Positions 42,485 to 54,879 of a stretch of DNA of 64,000 bases are shown here, one piece after another. Location of the stretch: contig NBIV01000279.1 of NCBI GenBank assembly GCA_003194525.1, positions 29,851 to 93,850 of the forward strand, given 5' to 3'. The notes under the pieces are model-generated. The model worked only from the letters and a program-made list of their open reading frames with translations. It had not been told where the DNA came from and did not search any database. A program made the position numbers and the translations under genes. The stretch comes from Gracilariopsis chorda (Eukaryota; Rhodophyta; Florideophyceae; Gracilariales; Gracilariaceae). Position 1 is the first letter of the stretch. The number at the start of each line of letters is the position of its first letter.

Positions 42485-42728
42485 GTGTAGGGGTACAAAA
42501 GGGCGTGCCAACACAGACCATGAGCTCATCGAAGCCCCTGCGACTGCAGAAGAAAATGAAGGAATGGGAGGAGTTCTCAGCCACGCTGGTGTAGAACTAT
42601 GGGACAGTGAGGAATTACAAGGAGAACTGGATTGGGAGGAAGTCAACGATGACTCTTTGCCACTCCCTGACATGGTCGAGATGGAAGCCATTCTAGAACA
42701 ATATAATCGGCAGTTTATTGTTATGTAG
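42485..42728 (+). pseudogene. hAT transposase C-terminal tail (right copy)
   Basis: Continues the hAT reading frame cut at 20908. Removing B and one GTGTA copy joins the Cys-coding TGT to the following codons in frame. Ends at TAG 42726-42728. The tail is acidic ('ELDWEEVNDD') and may be a lineage-specific extension beyond the dimerisation domain. Confidence 0.75.
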
Positions 42729-42969
42729 TTCTTAAGTATATATTCGCAGCTCTAGAGCGTTCTTGCTTCTCTGTAGGGTTTGGAGTTAACAGCGGTTCCA
42801 CAAATTTAAGGGGGATCGAAGTATCAGGCCAAAGTTGTAACAAGTTTTGAGCTGCCTCTATCTTAGAATTTGCTGCTTCTTCGAGCGCCTCCAAGACCTT
42901 AACCACTACCGCATGAAGGTGGTCGTTTGACTTCAGGCACATTTCCAAAGCAGTATGCAGTTCTATAAC
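42729..42969 (-). pseudogene. Tra1/TRRAP-like end fragment (copy)
   Basis: Duplicate of 16514-16762 on the opposite strand. It lacks the upstream part of the frame because it is cut at 42969 by the joint with inverted repeat 2. Confidence 0.5.
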
Positions 42970-45900
42970 GGGTCTTTGTCACGTATGGGGGAACGGCGTT
43001 TGCGACATCCCCTGTGGGGTCCCGTTGAACACGGTGATTGGTAAGCGTTCCGCCTCCCCTGGGGGGTCACGAGCGTTCTCTGCCATACGTTCCGGCTGTG
43101 CCGTGGTGTCCCCGGCTACTCGGGGGTGGCCTAAGGCTAACTCCGGTACACCGGCATTGTGGTTGAAATTCCCCTTTGGGGGGTGCCGGGCAGTTGCCGA
43201 TGACACCCTTTTCAGGGGCCTTGCCGCTAAGCGCAGTGCACTGTCTCCATGAGGAGGGGCAGCGTCCGGTACGACCGGTTTCGAGCGTGCGATGGCGCGC
43301 ATTTTTCCCGAGTTCCTCGGTTCTTCGCCGCAGCGTTGCGGAAGTTGGCGCAAATTATACCCCGGAGTGGTGGCTTCGATTCCGTCGACGACGGGAGGCG
43401 TTTCCGGCGCTTGCGCGCCAGGGCCTGAAGCTTCGACTGCGGCTTGGCCGCCTTTTCCCCTAAGAGGGGTGTGGGTATTTCCCAGCGGCGCTGGCGTATC
43501 TGGGCGCCTTTTCTCCACGGGACGCGGGTCTGCTGGACCTAATTGGACCGCTTCTGCGGGGGCTTCCGCAAATGGCAGCTTCGATGCATCGCTATGCTCA
43601 GGGGATTGGGGGCGATCGTCACCATACTCCCATATTGGGGATCCTTCCCTGACCAGGGTGTGCGGTAGTTGCGCTTCAAATTCCCGTGTAGTACGGTATA
43701 ATTGCCGCTTTTGCGGCGCCTGCGCGTCTGGTTGTTGTTGCGCAGCACTGCCCGAGAACGGGGGATTAGTGTCGTGTGACATACTCCGTGCTTCAGGGTC
43801 AGTGTTCCGTATGTTCCGTGTTTCCCGTTGCGACGGCGATATCGTTCCTCGAAAAAGAGTGTTCTCCTCCCCCTCCTTAGACTGAGCGGCGGGATAAGGG
43901 AGAACGTTCCCCGTCTGGCGGGTGTAAATTCGCGCCAAGGGGGCGGGCGTGGTAGAGGCGGGCGCTGAGAGCCCCGAATTACCCGGCTGAGCCGGTGAGT
44001 CCGACAGGTTCGGTAGGTCTGAGAGTCCCCGGCTGGGGTGTGGTAGTACCGTAGGCCTAGTACTCCCGGATGGTTCCGGTGTTGCAGAGTTCGTAGAAAC
44101 GGGGTTGCCTGGATCCAGGACTACCTCTGACGAGGGAGGAGGGGCAAGGACAACACGATCACGGGAAATCCGTTCGTACGTGTCGCCCATCTCTACCACG
44201 ACAGTGTCGGTGTTCACAGAGATGACCTTGAATGGTCCATCCGCCACAGGCGAGAGTTTATGGCGCTTCTCCCGTTCCGGTTTGTAGTACTCCTTCCTGA
44301 TGAAAACGTAGTTATTCGCCCGAATCGGGGACGGTTTCCCTCGCAAGCGAGCATCAAAATCACGCTTGTAAGCGGCTTGGGCCCGTGCCATAGACTTCCG
44401 CGCAGCGGGGACCAGCGTGGAAAGCCATTGCTTCCATTGCTGCCGGTAGATACCCACAGATGGGAAATTGTCCAAGGTAGCTTGGGTTTCCAGCGCCAAA
44501 AACGGGGGTGTTCTAGATAGAACCAACTCGAATGGCGAAACTCCGGTAGTCCGGTGTACCTGCGTATTGTACGCGTAGGTTACCGCATCAGCGTAGAGAT
44601 CCCAATTCGTTGGGTGGTCAGCGACGTAGGAACGTAACGCCGCGAGTAACGTCCGGTTAAACCGTTCAAGTTGCCCATTACACTGGGGGTGGTAGGTAGT
44701 CGTGAACAAGTTCTTGACATCCAGGATGCGACAAACATCCTGGAAGAACTTGCTCACGAACTGTTTCCCGTTATCGGAGAGCACCTCCACAGGGGGACCG
44801 TAGACAAAAATCCAGTGCGTCACCAGAGCCTGGGCCACCGTGAGAGCGGTTATCCTCCGAAGAGCGACAGTCCGTACCAGCTTAGAAAAGCGGTCGGTAA
44901 TGACAAGTAGAAACTTGTTTCCACGTTTCGTGGTGAGTAATGGTCCGAGAATATCGATCGCGGTAAACTCGAGCGGCGCCCTTGCGGGGAATAGTTTCAT
45001 CTTCTTTGCATTTTTGCGGAGTTTCACGCGATTCTTCGCGCATTTGCTACAAAACCGCACGGTTGCGTAGCAATCCACCACCATGGTGGGCCAATAGAAA
45101 TCTCTTCGCAGGGTTAGGTAGAGTTTCCTCCCACCTGGGTGACCTCCCATGGGGGCGTAGTGTGATAGATGTAACACCCGCGACTGGAGGGAATGAGGTA
45201 CCAAAATCTGTGGGCGGGCTTCGACCTTCCTTACGAGGTAGCCTTTGTCGTTTACCCCGAAAGAGATATCTTCACCACCGTTGATACGGGCACGAACCCT
45301 CGTACAGAATGGGTCGCCGAATTGTTCTCGGATCATTTCTTCCGGTGATACCGGTACAAAGTTTCCCGGTAACGGGTTCTCAGATTCATCTCGCGATGCG
45401 AGTAGTTCGTTAAAGTCAGCATCCTCGTCCCAGTTTTCTGGCCCAGCCTCGATGGCACATTCCGGATCATCCGGGTTTATGGCAATGAAACATGGGACTT
45501 CATCATCCTCCGTTGGGAGTGCTTCTCCACTTGTGGGTAAACGCGACAGGGCGTCGGCTTGGGTGTTCTGCGCGCCCTTTTTATAAATGACTTGAAAGTC
45601 ATATTCCGCGAGGCGGAGTGTCCAGCGCATGAAGCGTCCCGACGGGTCGGAGATTTTCATTAACCACCTCAATGAGGAATGATCCGTGTACACGGTGAAG
45701 TGAACTCCCATAAGGTAGGGGCGCAGAGTGGTCATCGCCCATGCGACGGCGACCCACTCTTTCTCTGATACGGAGTAGTTCCACTCATGAAAATTGAGCG
45801 AGCGCGACCAATAACCAATTGGGTGTCGTTACCCCTCGGGGGTGGTTTGAAAAAGAGCACACCCGACTTGGTAGTCGCTCGAGTCCGTATCTACGGAGTA

Positions 45901-48029
45901 TGGCAACCCAAGTTTTGGGAGATGTAGGATTGGTGCTGATGTGACAGACTCCTTCAAGGAGTTAAAGGCTTCTGATTTCTCGGGCGTAAATTTTCCCAGT
46001 GTTGGGGGGTTCCCCTTTCACAACAACGCGTTCAGGGGCGCGGCAGTATCCGAAAAGTTCGGGATAAACCGTCGATAGACGTTGAACAGCCCCAAAAAGG
46101 AGCGCAGTTCCGTTTGAGTACGGGGCTCTTTCGCCTCAACGAGGGATTTGACTCGAGCTTTCTCGATCGCTAACCGTCCAGGACGGATAATGTGACCCAG
46201 ATACTTTACAGTATCTGTGAAGAACTCGCATTTCCTCAACTGGAGGGTAATTCCCGCATTGCGGAGTACGGTCAGCACGCCTCGGACGTGAGTGAGATGG
46301 TCGTCTAACGAGTTGGAGAAGATGATAATATCATCAAGGTAGACCAGACAACTCCGCCACTTAAAACGGTTGAGTAGAATATCTACTGCACGCTGAAAGG
46401 TGGCGGGGGCGTTGGTTAACCCAAATGGCATCCGCTTGAAGCGGTACGTTCCTGCGTGGCAGGTGAATGCGGTGCATCGAGAGCCGTGAAAACGGTGGCG
46501 TCTCCGAGGGAGTCAATACACTCGTCCATACGAGGGATAGGATACGTGTCCCTAATAGTCACGGCATTGAGCCGGCGCTAGTCGACACAGAACCTCCAGG
46601 TTCCGTCGGCCTTCAAAGCCAGTACAACTGGGGATGCCCAGGGTGATTGATCGGGCTCAATCACACCTGCGCGGAGCATCTTGGCCACTTGGGACTGCTC
46701 CTCTTCCCGAGCTTTCGGACCTGCCCTGTAAGGGGGTTGTGCAACCGGTCGCACACCGGGCATTAAATCGATCCTGTGTTCCGTTGCGTTAATCTCGCCA
46801 AGCGAGCCATCCCACATTGTGGTGAATTCCCGTAACATGGTACGGAGTTTGTCGCGGTGCGACTCTGGCACGTGGCTGAAGTCCAGCGCTTCAAGTGCCT
46901 TTTCCGGATCAATCCGGTCGTTGCTCGATGGAGCATTGTCCTGTGGAACAGGTGTGGTTCGCAATTCCGAGTTACTTGGTGTGTTCGACGCTGAAGTAGC
47001 GGTTTCCTCCCCGTCCTTAGACTTGACGTCTTCGGACGGCCGGGCGAACTCCTCAGAAGAGGTGGTAACTCCGAGCACATCGGCGGCTGTCATCTTCGTT
47101 GGCAGCATTCCCATAGGATGGGGAGTTACACTCCCAATTACTTGGTGTTTCACCAGATACTGGGGGTGTTTGCAAAGGTTGGCAACCAATATCCGGAAAG
47201 GAACATCCGGGGAAATGGAGACAATTCCATTAGCCAGCGCCAGCTGGGATTTCTCGTACAACGAGGCGAGGGGATGTATAACCCGAAGAACGTGTTGACG
47301 GGAATTTACCTGCACCCAGACTTGGTACTCAGCCGGTATAGAAACCGAGGCAGCGACGCGGAGCTTGGTGGACTCGCGGGACGTGGGCGGTGGTTCCTGC
47401 GCAGCAGGGAGCAGAGCTTGTTTCCGAGAGGACCGCTTTAGCGGGCGGCGAACAATCGGAACCGACGATCCGTCGTCAAGTTCTACACGCCTGAGGCGGG
47501 GCCTGATTGCGTCGACAAATCTGTCGCAATAATCACATCCCAGTATGACTGGTGCTGCCAATGAACGGCAAACGATGAAGTCCAACTTCACCACAGAGGT
47601 ACCAAGTCTCACGACGAGGTCCACTGTGCCCACCGTTTGTAACGGATTGTTGTTCGCATCCGAAATGTCGGGGACCGCGTCAGAGCGGATACGAGACCGC
47701 ACAAGCGGGGGTAACAATGATTCCACAACAAAGTTGGGGATTGCACCTGTATCCAGGACGGTGAGAAACCTCACCATAAACTGGGGATCAAGGCCAAGGT
47801 CGGCATAGACCTTGTAATTGCGCTTGGCCAAGACCAAGACTCTACCGGGAATCCGGGGCTTTTTACTCCGTATCCACGGGCGACGCAACACACCGAAGTG
47901 CGCAGAGTCCGCGTCAGCGTTGTCTTTACTCGAGAGGACTTTCACCGGGGAGCGAGGCGAGGACGCCTCGGGCGCCAACAGCCTCTTGTCTGAGGACGCC
48001 TCTCCCAAAGAGGAGACTCCCTCAGTTAG
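42970..48029 (-). pseudogene. Element B' pol (inverted copy, lacks chromodomain)
   Basis: Same protease, RT, RNase H and integrase blocks as the left B copy, with the same TAG in RT, the same 49-bp RT deletion and the same TGA before the chromodomain. A handful of residue differences exist (for example Gly/Cys in 'NLGKHP', Ile/Met in 'HYAPIGGH', Ser/Pro in 'NPLSGNF'). Truncated at 42970, so chromodomain, antisense ORF and 3' LTR are absent in this copy. Confidence 0.93.
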
Positions 48030-50199
48030 TTTTCCACCTTCGGCGGTGGGTTGGTTTCGTCGACAACGAGTGCTTCATTCCGTTGACGGGGGTTTCTATT
48101 CGCATAAGCGGGGTTTGCAACGGATGGTTGCGTGATCCCCCGAATCGGGGTATGTGAAGCTTGCCGCGCACGCGGGGTCTGTGGTAGGGTATGGGAAAAG
48201 TCCGTTTTAGCACGGAGGTAGGAAGCCGTCGGGACGGAACGTTTCTCCTCTGGAGTGAGGGCCTCATAATTTGCCACTACCTTGGCCATATCCTTCAGTG
48301 AACAAATACACTGAGGTGAGGTATGTCCATGGGTATAGCACAGGTGGCAAATGAGAGCCAACACCGCGACACGCAGATTATTATTCCGAGTATCGGAGAA
48401 GCGAACCGCAGGGCGGGTGTCAGTCCATCCAGGCCGTTGATAACGGGATTGACCGTTTGAAAACGGGAGTCGTTGGGCTTGGACCCGAATGTTACCACCG
48501 TATAGAACGGGATCTTCTGTTCCCGTATCACGGGTCATCTTCGTCATCGACGGCAAATCACTGGTGGGTATCGACACACCATCCCCCTGCACTAAATGCA
48601 CGGTATCAAATCCCTGTCCAGGGTTCTCATCCGCAGTGAGCGGGAGTGAGGAAGCTTCGCTTTCTAGCAACAACGCCTTGGCGGATTTAGACCGATTGTT
48701 CCGAGTTCTTGCACGAAGTGCATCCTCTTCCGCTCGAGCGTGTTGGACCAGCTCGAGATAGGTAATCCTCCGCTTGTCCTCCCGATAACGGGTAACTAAA
48801 CTCCGGATTGCCGGGTCAAGACCATCGATGAACATGGTACTGCGCTCCCCAGCGGGGTATACGTTACCACATCTGTGGAAAGCCTTGTTAAGGCGCACCG
48901 AGTAATCGGTCTCGGTCTCTCCAGCACGCTAGCGTGTATCTCGCAAAGCGAGGATAGCCTGCTGCGTAGCGGTGTTTTTGGCGTAGCAGCGCAGAAGATA
49001 CTGCACAGCCTCCGGCCAGCAAGTAACCCCTCCCTCGGAGGCACGAGAAGATCCTCTGACAGAGTTGTATTGGTACTCCGCCACTCCCCGTAGGAAATAC
49101 GGTAAAGCCAAATAGGCTTGTCCCTCATTCATACCGAGGATATCAGCCTCGGCTACGAAGCGGGATAAGAAATCCAGTACCAGGACTGGGTCCTCTCCAG
49201 TAAAATACTGGTTGCGGAGCGAGAGCTGCATTCGCTTAATGCATTCTCGCACCTTTCCCGTACCACGGGGCGTACGTCCAAGTGACGAATCTTCGAGCCG
49301 GTAATACCGGTATGATAAAAGCTTCCGATAATCCGGGTTTGTCGGTTTCAATTCCCGGAGACCGGGGTGTCTTCTCCCCTTCTGGCGGGTTCGGATCACA
49401 CCTTCAGTGGCCGATGACCGCTTCGAGCGGGAGGAGTAGCCTCGCTTCTCGTCCTCCGAGTCGGAGTCCGAGGAGCTCGAGCTAACCGAATGGTTTCGGG
49501 ATGAGTCCGACGATGTCGAAGAATCAGAGTCCGAATATATTCGGTGGGGTTTCCGTCGATGACGGCGTTTCTTCTTCCCAGCAAGCTGGTTGTTGTGCGA
49601 TGCCTCGTTTACTGGATCATCCGTGGATGGTTTGTCCATGAGGACGAACTGCTCCAGCGTCTCCAGGCGGGCACCAATCCGATCAAATCGGGCTTCAACT
49701 CCTTCGATGAAAGGGCAGGTTGTCCCAAACTCTCCAACACGGAGTTGACGTCAGACCGTAACATACGGAGTTCCTCGGCAACCTCCTTTACGGGAGTTGC
49801 CAAGACCACCTCTTGGAGGGATGTTAGTTCCCCTACAAGGGTGTCATGGGCGGTCCACAGAGCGCGGACCTGGGATTCCAGGGAAGTCCCCTGGGGGGTG
49901 TTATCGCCCGTTCCACGGGGGCTTGAAGCCGCGACAGCGGGAGCAGGGTGGGGTGCCTGGGGCACTGCGGCAACAGCGGGAGTCGATGCTGCATTCCCCT
50001 GCGGGGGTGATAACGAGGGCAAAAAGAGGTTCCGGGGTTCCCGGTCGGGGGTATCATTCCGCGATGAAGCGGCGCCAGCACGGCTGGAACTTGTCCGTAT
50101 AGGGATACGGGGTACGAACCGAACTTTGGAAGTGTCCGCGTTGTCGCGGGAGCGACTACACGTCACCACTGGCTCCACATCGGAGGGATTTCTTGACAT
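48026..50199 (-). pseudogene. Element B' gag (inverted copy)
   Basis: Same frameshift and internal TAG as 21839-24012, and the same HGH knuckle. Two residue differences were noticed (Leu/Phe in 'NLLLPS', Asp/Asn in 'RQRDE'). Ends on GGAAAAC-TAA like the left copy. Confidence 0.9.
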
Positions 50200-50283
50200 G
50201 AGAAAATACCGTTACGACGGGATACGATCACGGAACTTCCGGTGAGTGAAAACAAACCTCGTAAGAGGGAAAACAAAAACCGA

Positions 50284-50301
50284 TTCTAGGTCGGGAGACC
50301 A
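50284..50301 (-). promoter_or_regulatory. Primer-binding site of element B'
   Basis: Inverted copy of the PBS at 21737-21754. Confidence 0.75.
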
Positions 50302-50304
50302 CTT

Positions 50305-51129
50305 TGTGGTGCAACGCCCCAAAGGGGAGAAACACCGAAAGACGTTCGGGATCTTTCCTCCGTGGAGGTGAACCCAGCTGGGTAGAGCCCTCTAGGGGTG
50401 GCACGGCGGAGCTGGTTTGTAAGACCGAGGCCACCCTTCGCGACTAGTGCAAGAGGGTTTAGGACAAGAATCGGTATCCGCGAGAGCGGGAATGCGTCCT
50501 CGCTAGAGGTAGGTTTCCACGTAAGTGGCGGTGTGTGAGCGGATGCGCACACTAGAGCCGCGGATAGCGGGAGGTGCTCCCCTGAAAAGGGGAAAAAGGA
50601 AGGGCGGAGAGGAGGAAGAGAGGACGAAGTGAGTCGCGAGAGCGACGGGGGCGAACAGCGATGCCGGTAACAATATCTCTATACAGGGCGAAACACCAAT
50701 GCAATTCGAATAATATGACTCCCAGTGATGGGTCCCTTTAGATGTGCAAGGGGGTTACATGTCCCGTGGTTCACGGCATTTCCCTCCAAGGAGGAGTGGA
50801 GCACGCGCGCAAGCGGTAACAACTAGAGCCAGTTCCCCAGGTTGGGGTCCCTTGTTGGGGAAGGTTTACTGGTGCGACGGCAGTGCGCCGTCGCACTAAG
50901 TACTAGCTTCCCAGAAATGGGTGTGAAAATAATAAATAAAATCAACTAAAATACTCCACATTTCGTGGCAACATCCACTACTGTGGCCAACCGCCAATTG
51001 ACCCAAAACCGTGTCCCACCTGTCCATATCCACCACAGTGGGGCGTAGTTCATATACACAATACACAACCGATAATATCGGGGAAGCATTCAAGTACCAA
51101 GAATCCCTCCCTGAACGCGTTGCACTTCA
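50305..51129 (-). repeat. 5' LTR of element B'
   Basis: 825-bp inverted copy of 20909-21733, flanked at 51130-51134 by TACAC (GTGTA on the minus strand), where B entered hAT. Confidence 0.92.
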
Positions 51130-53176
51130 TACACGGAGAACGCGTTGAGTTGAGGATGGCGCTGTTAAATGCGCAAAAGACAATCTTCTTCACCTTTTCT
51201 GGGTGAAGAGGGTTTCGTATGGACGTTCGAATGCATTTCTGAGCACTGAAACTTCGCTCAACGGAGGAAGAAGACGGGGTCACGCAAAGAAGACGCAATG
51301 CAAAGATGTGCAATAAACACTTTTTCTTCTGTATCCAGTACATGACTGGCATGTTTCCATATGCGAGAAGAATATGGCATCCACTCTCATCGTCTAGTTC
51401 AATGTTCCATTCCATTCGCGTAAAAGTAAACTCTTCGAAAAAATGCTGCGTAGCACCATCCACTCCACCAGCGCTGGGGAGCTTCCGAGATGGTGGAAAA
51501 GCATCTGACAGTACAAACGTTCGCATATGGTTTACAATATGCAAATTATACTTCGACATGTCTTCACGAGCGCTACGAATTTCCATAGCGTATGCAACAT
51601 AATGCAATGGTGCTATCAGCGAAATCCGTCACCCTGTGCCAGATAAGCGGTCTTCAAAGACCTGCAACAATTGTCCCTTTCTCTCCGGTGTAAAGAAAGA
51701 TGTGGTAGGCAGTTCATACAGCTCTCGGCGGAGTTGAAGGGTGACTGGCAGCACCTCTGAAATGAAACTTTCTTCGTTGTCGAAGAATCTCAAGTACTGG
51801 CGCATAAATCTCAACGCGTGATATATATCTAGAAAACTATCATAAAGCGTGTCATCCCCAACCGAACTCTCGAAAAACATTCTTTTCTCATTGGTGCAAC
51901 CCCCAAATAGATTTGTTGCAATGTCCTGGCAACCAACGAGTCTGCAGTAGATAGTGTGGCCGCTTAAAAACGTTTGTAGCATACGTTCTGAGCTGGCGAA
52001 CCTCGTAGTTGCCATCTTGACTGGCAGTACTGCAATTCATGGTGGAAGCGCTCGCGAATATGCATCAAGAGCCTTTGTTGTTGATTGGTACCCATTGTTT
52101 CGCAACGTTGCTTTATACTCTTCTCTCAATTTCTAAAACCTAAAATAAAGCTTTGTGCGGTTTTGCAGATCCGTAACCAGCGTTGATATCACATCCAAAA
52201 CTTCTTTAATCCACTGCAAACTCCCGATATCCTGCATTAGCAAGTTTGCTAAATGAGTTTGATCATGGCAACTGATCATCCAATTGAAACGAGCTGCAAG
52301 CATTTCTTTTACAACTTCGCATGCGCTGGTGTTACCGCTCGTCACACTGCATATGCTTTTCATGTTTCCAAATTCCTTCATGGTGTCCGCCACAATATAT
52401 GCATAGAATGAAGCATCGCAACGTGCCAAACCCGTATATATGGACGGCAGGAAGAAATTCTTTCTGATACGATTGACTGCGGTGATCGACAGCAGAACAT
52501 TGACGACACTTGCTTGCTGTTCGTCTTTCCATACATCGAAAATTAAAGTGCCAAACCTCTGTTACAAACCTGCAGTAATTGACCCCTTAACGCCGGTTAC
52601 AAACCGCTAATAGTACGCATCTTAATTTTTGGAAGCCATTCGACTAGCGCTTGGAATGTTACCTTCATACAGAGGATTCAAGAGCTTCAGAAGAAGGTAG
52701 AGCTCCTTCTTACCTTCTTCTCTGCTGAGAATAGAGAAAGATAACATGTGGTTAACAATATGTGAGGTTAAAAGTTCTCGGATTCTTAAACGATTCTCAT
52801 ATGAATCCAAACTGTCGGTGCTAACTTCACCTAGCTGGTTCTTGTTCAATTTCTGTACCTTCTTTTGACGACTGTTTATGGCGCTGTTGGTCCTTCTTTG
52901 CAATGATTTGTTGGGGGTTTCCCGAACTCCATAAACCGTAGCAGAGCCTCCTAATTTACGATAATGATCTGCATAATGATCATTCTCCGAAACCAAAAGC
53001 TCTTTGATTGGTTTAGCTGTGTTACTGCAATGTAACACATGCTTTTCCAGCTGGGGTGCATTCCTTGTCGACGCGTAAGAAAGATAATCGCAGGATTTGC
53101 AGAATACTGCATCCGAACACCACAACGGGAATAATCTGAAACGAACTTTTGCACGAAAGATTCCGTGATGCACCAA
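51130..53176 (-). pseudogene. hAT transposase, several stops, interrupted by element B'
   Basis: Read on the minus strand from 53176. N-terminal BED-like zinc finger ('CSDAVFCKSCDYL' then 'LEKHVLHC'), a basic linker, middle blocks 52133-52532 and 51629-52015 ('TRFASSERMLQTFL', 'FFESSVGDDTLYDSFLDIYHALRFM' as in the hAT core), and the dimerisation domain 51130-51440 ('SSSSVERSFSAQ', 'RNPLHPEKV'). The main blocks share one frame and are separated by stop codons, with a shift around 52430-52620. The tail now lies at 42485-42728 and 16755-16998. Terminal inverted repeats were not found. Non-functional. Confidence 0.85.
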
Positions 53177-53898
53177 ATTTTTGTTCGTCCTCTACGTCTT
53201 ACAAAACTTTGAGAAGACGTTTCCAATGGAGGTACGTTTGCGCCTGAGGACATAGCGCGCACAAACAAGACGGTAACGTATGGGTTTCGGTGGCGAAGCG
53301 GAAAGAGCAAAACAAGAAACGTGTGATAGAGAGCGACTGAGAAAAAGAGATTGTAGGGAGAACTTGTGGCTTGAGTTGCATACAAGGTTTTGCAGAAGCA
53401 AAAGCTCGCGCTATAATCTACACCTGCGGGGCACTCGAGTTACATAAATATATTATAATTAGCTTGAGTTGAATTTTACGCGCCCTTTTGTTGGCCGTTG
53501 TGTCAATAGCAGGTGTGATTTCGGCGCCTGTTTGCCAACCAAAAACCGTTGTCGATGGATTCAATTTTGAACGTCGGTAAGTTGACTTTGGTCTCTTTAC
53601 TGACCAAAATTGTATGAAGACTATGTCTTTTGAATATTCGTCGGGGCAGTGGCTCAAAGTGGGACACGCTTTACAACGACTGACTGTTTTCAAAGGATGT
53701 ACTACAACCTTTGAAAAAAGTCACAGTGGCCGGGCATGTAACGACGTCACGGCAGAGACTCAAAAATTTATTGCGCAACCTAACCAATGGTTAGATCTCA
53801 TTGTATTTTATGTTCTTGTAACAAATTCAAAGCCCGTTCAGTTCTCTTCTGTCTTGTTTTGTGACACTTTCAGATTTTTATCCTTGTCTTCTACTGGC
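53177..53898. other. No supported gene
   Basis: Short shadow-like ORFs only. Probably the 5' flank of the hAT transposase and the 3' flank of the Harbinger remnant. Confidence 0.4.
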
Positions 53899-54765
53899 TT
53901 ATGAAGGCTGGGAACAAATATTAACAAAGTGTAGCACACACCGTCGAAAAGAAGACATGTGTTTTTTTTGTTTCTGGTCGACAGGGTACGAAACAATTGA
54001 AAGAAATGTTCCACTGGCAATCTTGCTCACCAATGACAACGATTGCAGCACATTGATGTCATTGGCGCTATCTGAGGTTTGAAAAATGCGTGCCAGGTCC
54101 ATTGTTTTGCATCTGCTATTGCCTTTAAACTCACACTTGGCTTTCTTTTTTTTCTCTGATAGAGCCCACGCCATGCAACAGGACAGTGCTTTCAAAGCCA
54201 CTTCGAACGACCAATGCTTTCTATCAATCCTTGAAAATCATGTGATTGGCTACGTTTCAGATCTGTTGCAAGTGCCAAGTGTTTGGGCATCGTATATAAT
54301 CGTCTCCAAATACTTTAATGATACCTCTACAGAACTGTTTCAAACACTGCTGTGCTGTGGACTCTGTTATTCGAACATACTTTTCAATAGTATCAGCTGC
54401 ATATATATATTCAAGCATTCGTAAAGCCGCAGTTACTTTCTGTTCTGTGCTGAACCCCAAAATTCTTGTACAATTTTTCTTTCGTTAAACGTAGGTGTGT
54501 AAATCTCGCAGCTTGTGGCAAATATTGAAGAGGATATCGTGAGATTCTTAAACGGCGACAAAAATGGCTTTTTATGGTACATTGGGTTTGGAAGAAAATA
54601 GTCCGAATAAAGCTTTTGACCTCCGTTGAGGGTATTTTGGTCTACATTGGGTGCTTTCCTAGGCTTGGACCCTCCATGAGGGACTTTTTCATTGTCCGTA
54701 TCAGAGCTGCTAAGCACATCTTCGAGAAACAAATCAAGAGCTTCATTTAGCTTGTACTGTACTAC
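53899..54765 (-). pseudogene. PIF/Harbinger transposase remnant
   Basis: Minus-strand blocks match the order of a PIF/Harbinger (HARBI1-like) transposase. N-terminal part: 'LDLFLEDVLSSSDTDNE' and 'KLYSDYFLPNPMY' (54433-54765). Helical part: 'EQKVTAALRMLEYIYAADTIEKYVRITESTAQQCLKQFCRGIIKVFGDDYIRCPN' (54257-54460). Core piece: 'CCMAWAL' and 'SANDINVLQSL' (53899-54201, the SxNDINVL motif). Frames change between blocks and part of the catalytic core is missing. It joins the element D leader exactly after the first four codons of gag (54766). Confidence 0.8.
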
Positions 54766-54879
54766 TGAAGACGCCATTTTGGTGGCAAAAACAGCGCGGC
54801 GATTACAAGCCAAAATAAAATAAAAACAATAGCCTCTTCGTAGCAAAACAAGGAGCGCTAGCCACCAACAATGACCAAC
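54766..54879 (-). mobile_element. Element D leader fused to Harbinger remnant
   Basis: Copy of 61883-61996: D primer-binding region, leader, ATG (54777) and the codons for Met-Ala-Ser-Ser, after which sequence switches to the Harbinger remnant. It shows that the neighbouring LTR also served as the 5' LTR of a further unit. Confidence 0.7.

Larger units (their letters stand above)
40588..42969. repeat. Inverted repeat 1, right arm
   Basis: Reverse complement of 16514-18894: C 3' LTR, B tail, B 3' LTR, hAT tail and Tra1-like end. It abuts the right arm of inverted repeat 2 with no spacer (42969/42970). Confidence 0.9.
42970..51447. repeat. Inverted repeat 2, right arm (8,478 bp)
   Basis: Reverse complement of 20591-29068, equal length. 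Continues at 51448 into the remaining hAT transposase, so this arm keeps the original hAT context, while the left arm is joined to element A instead. Confidence 0.95.
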
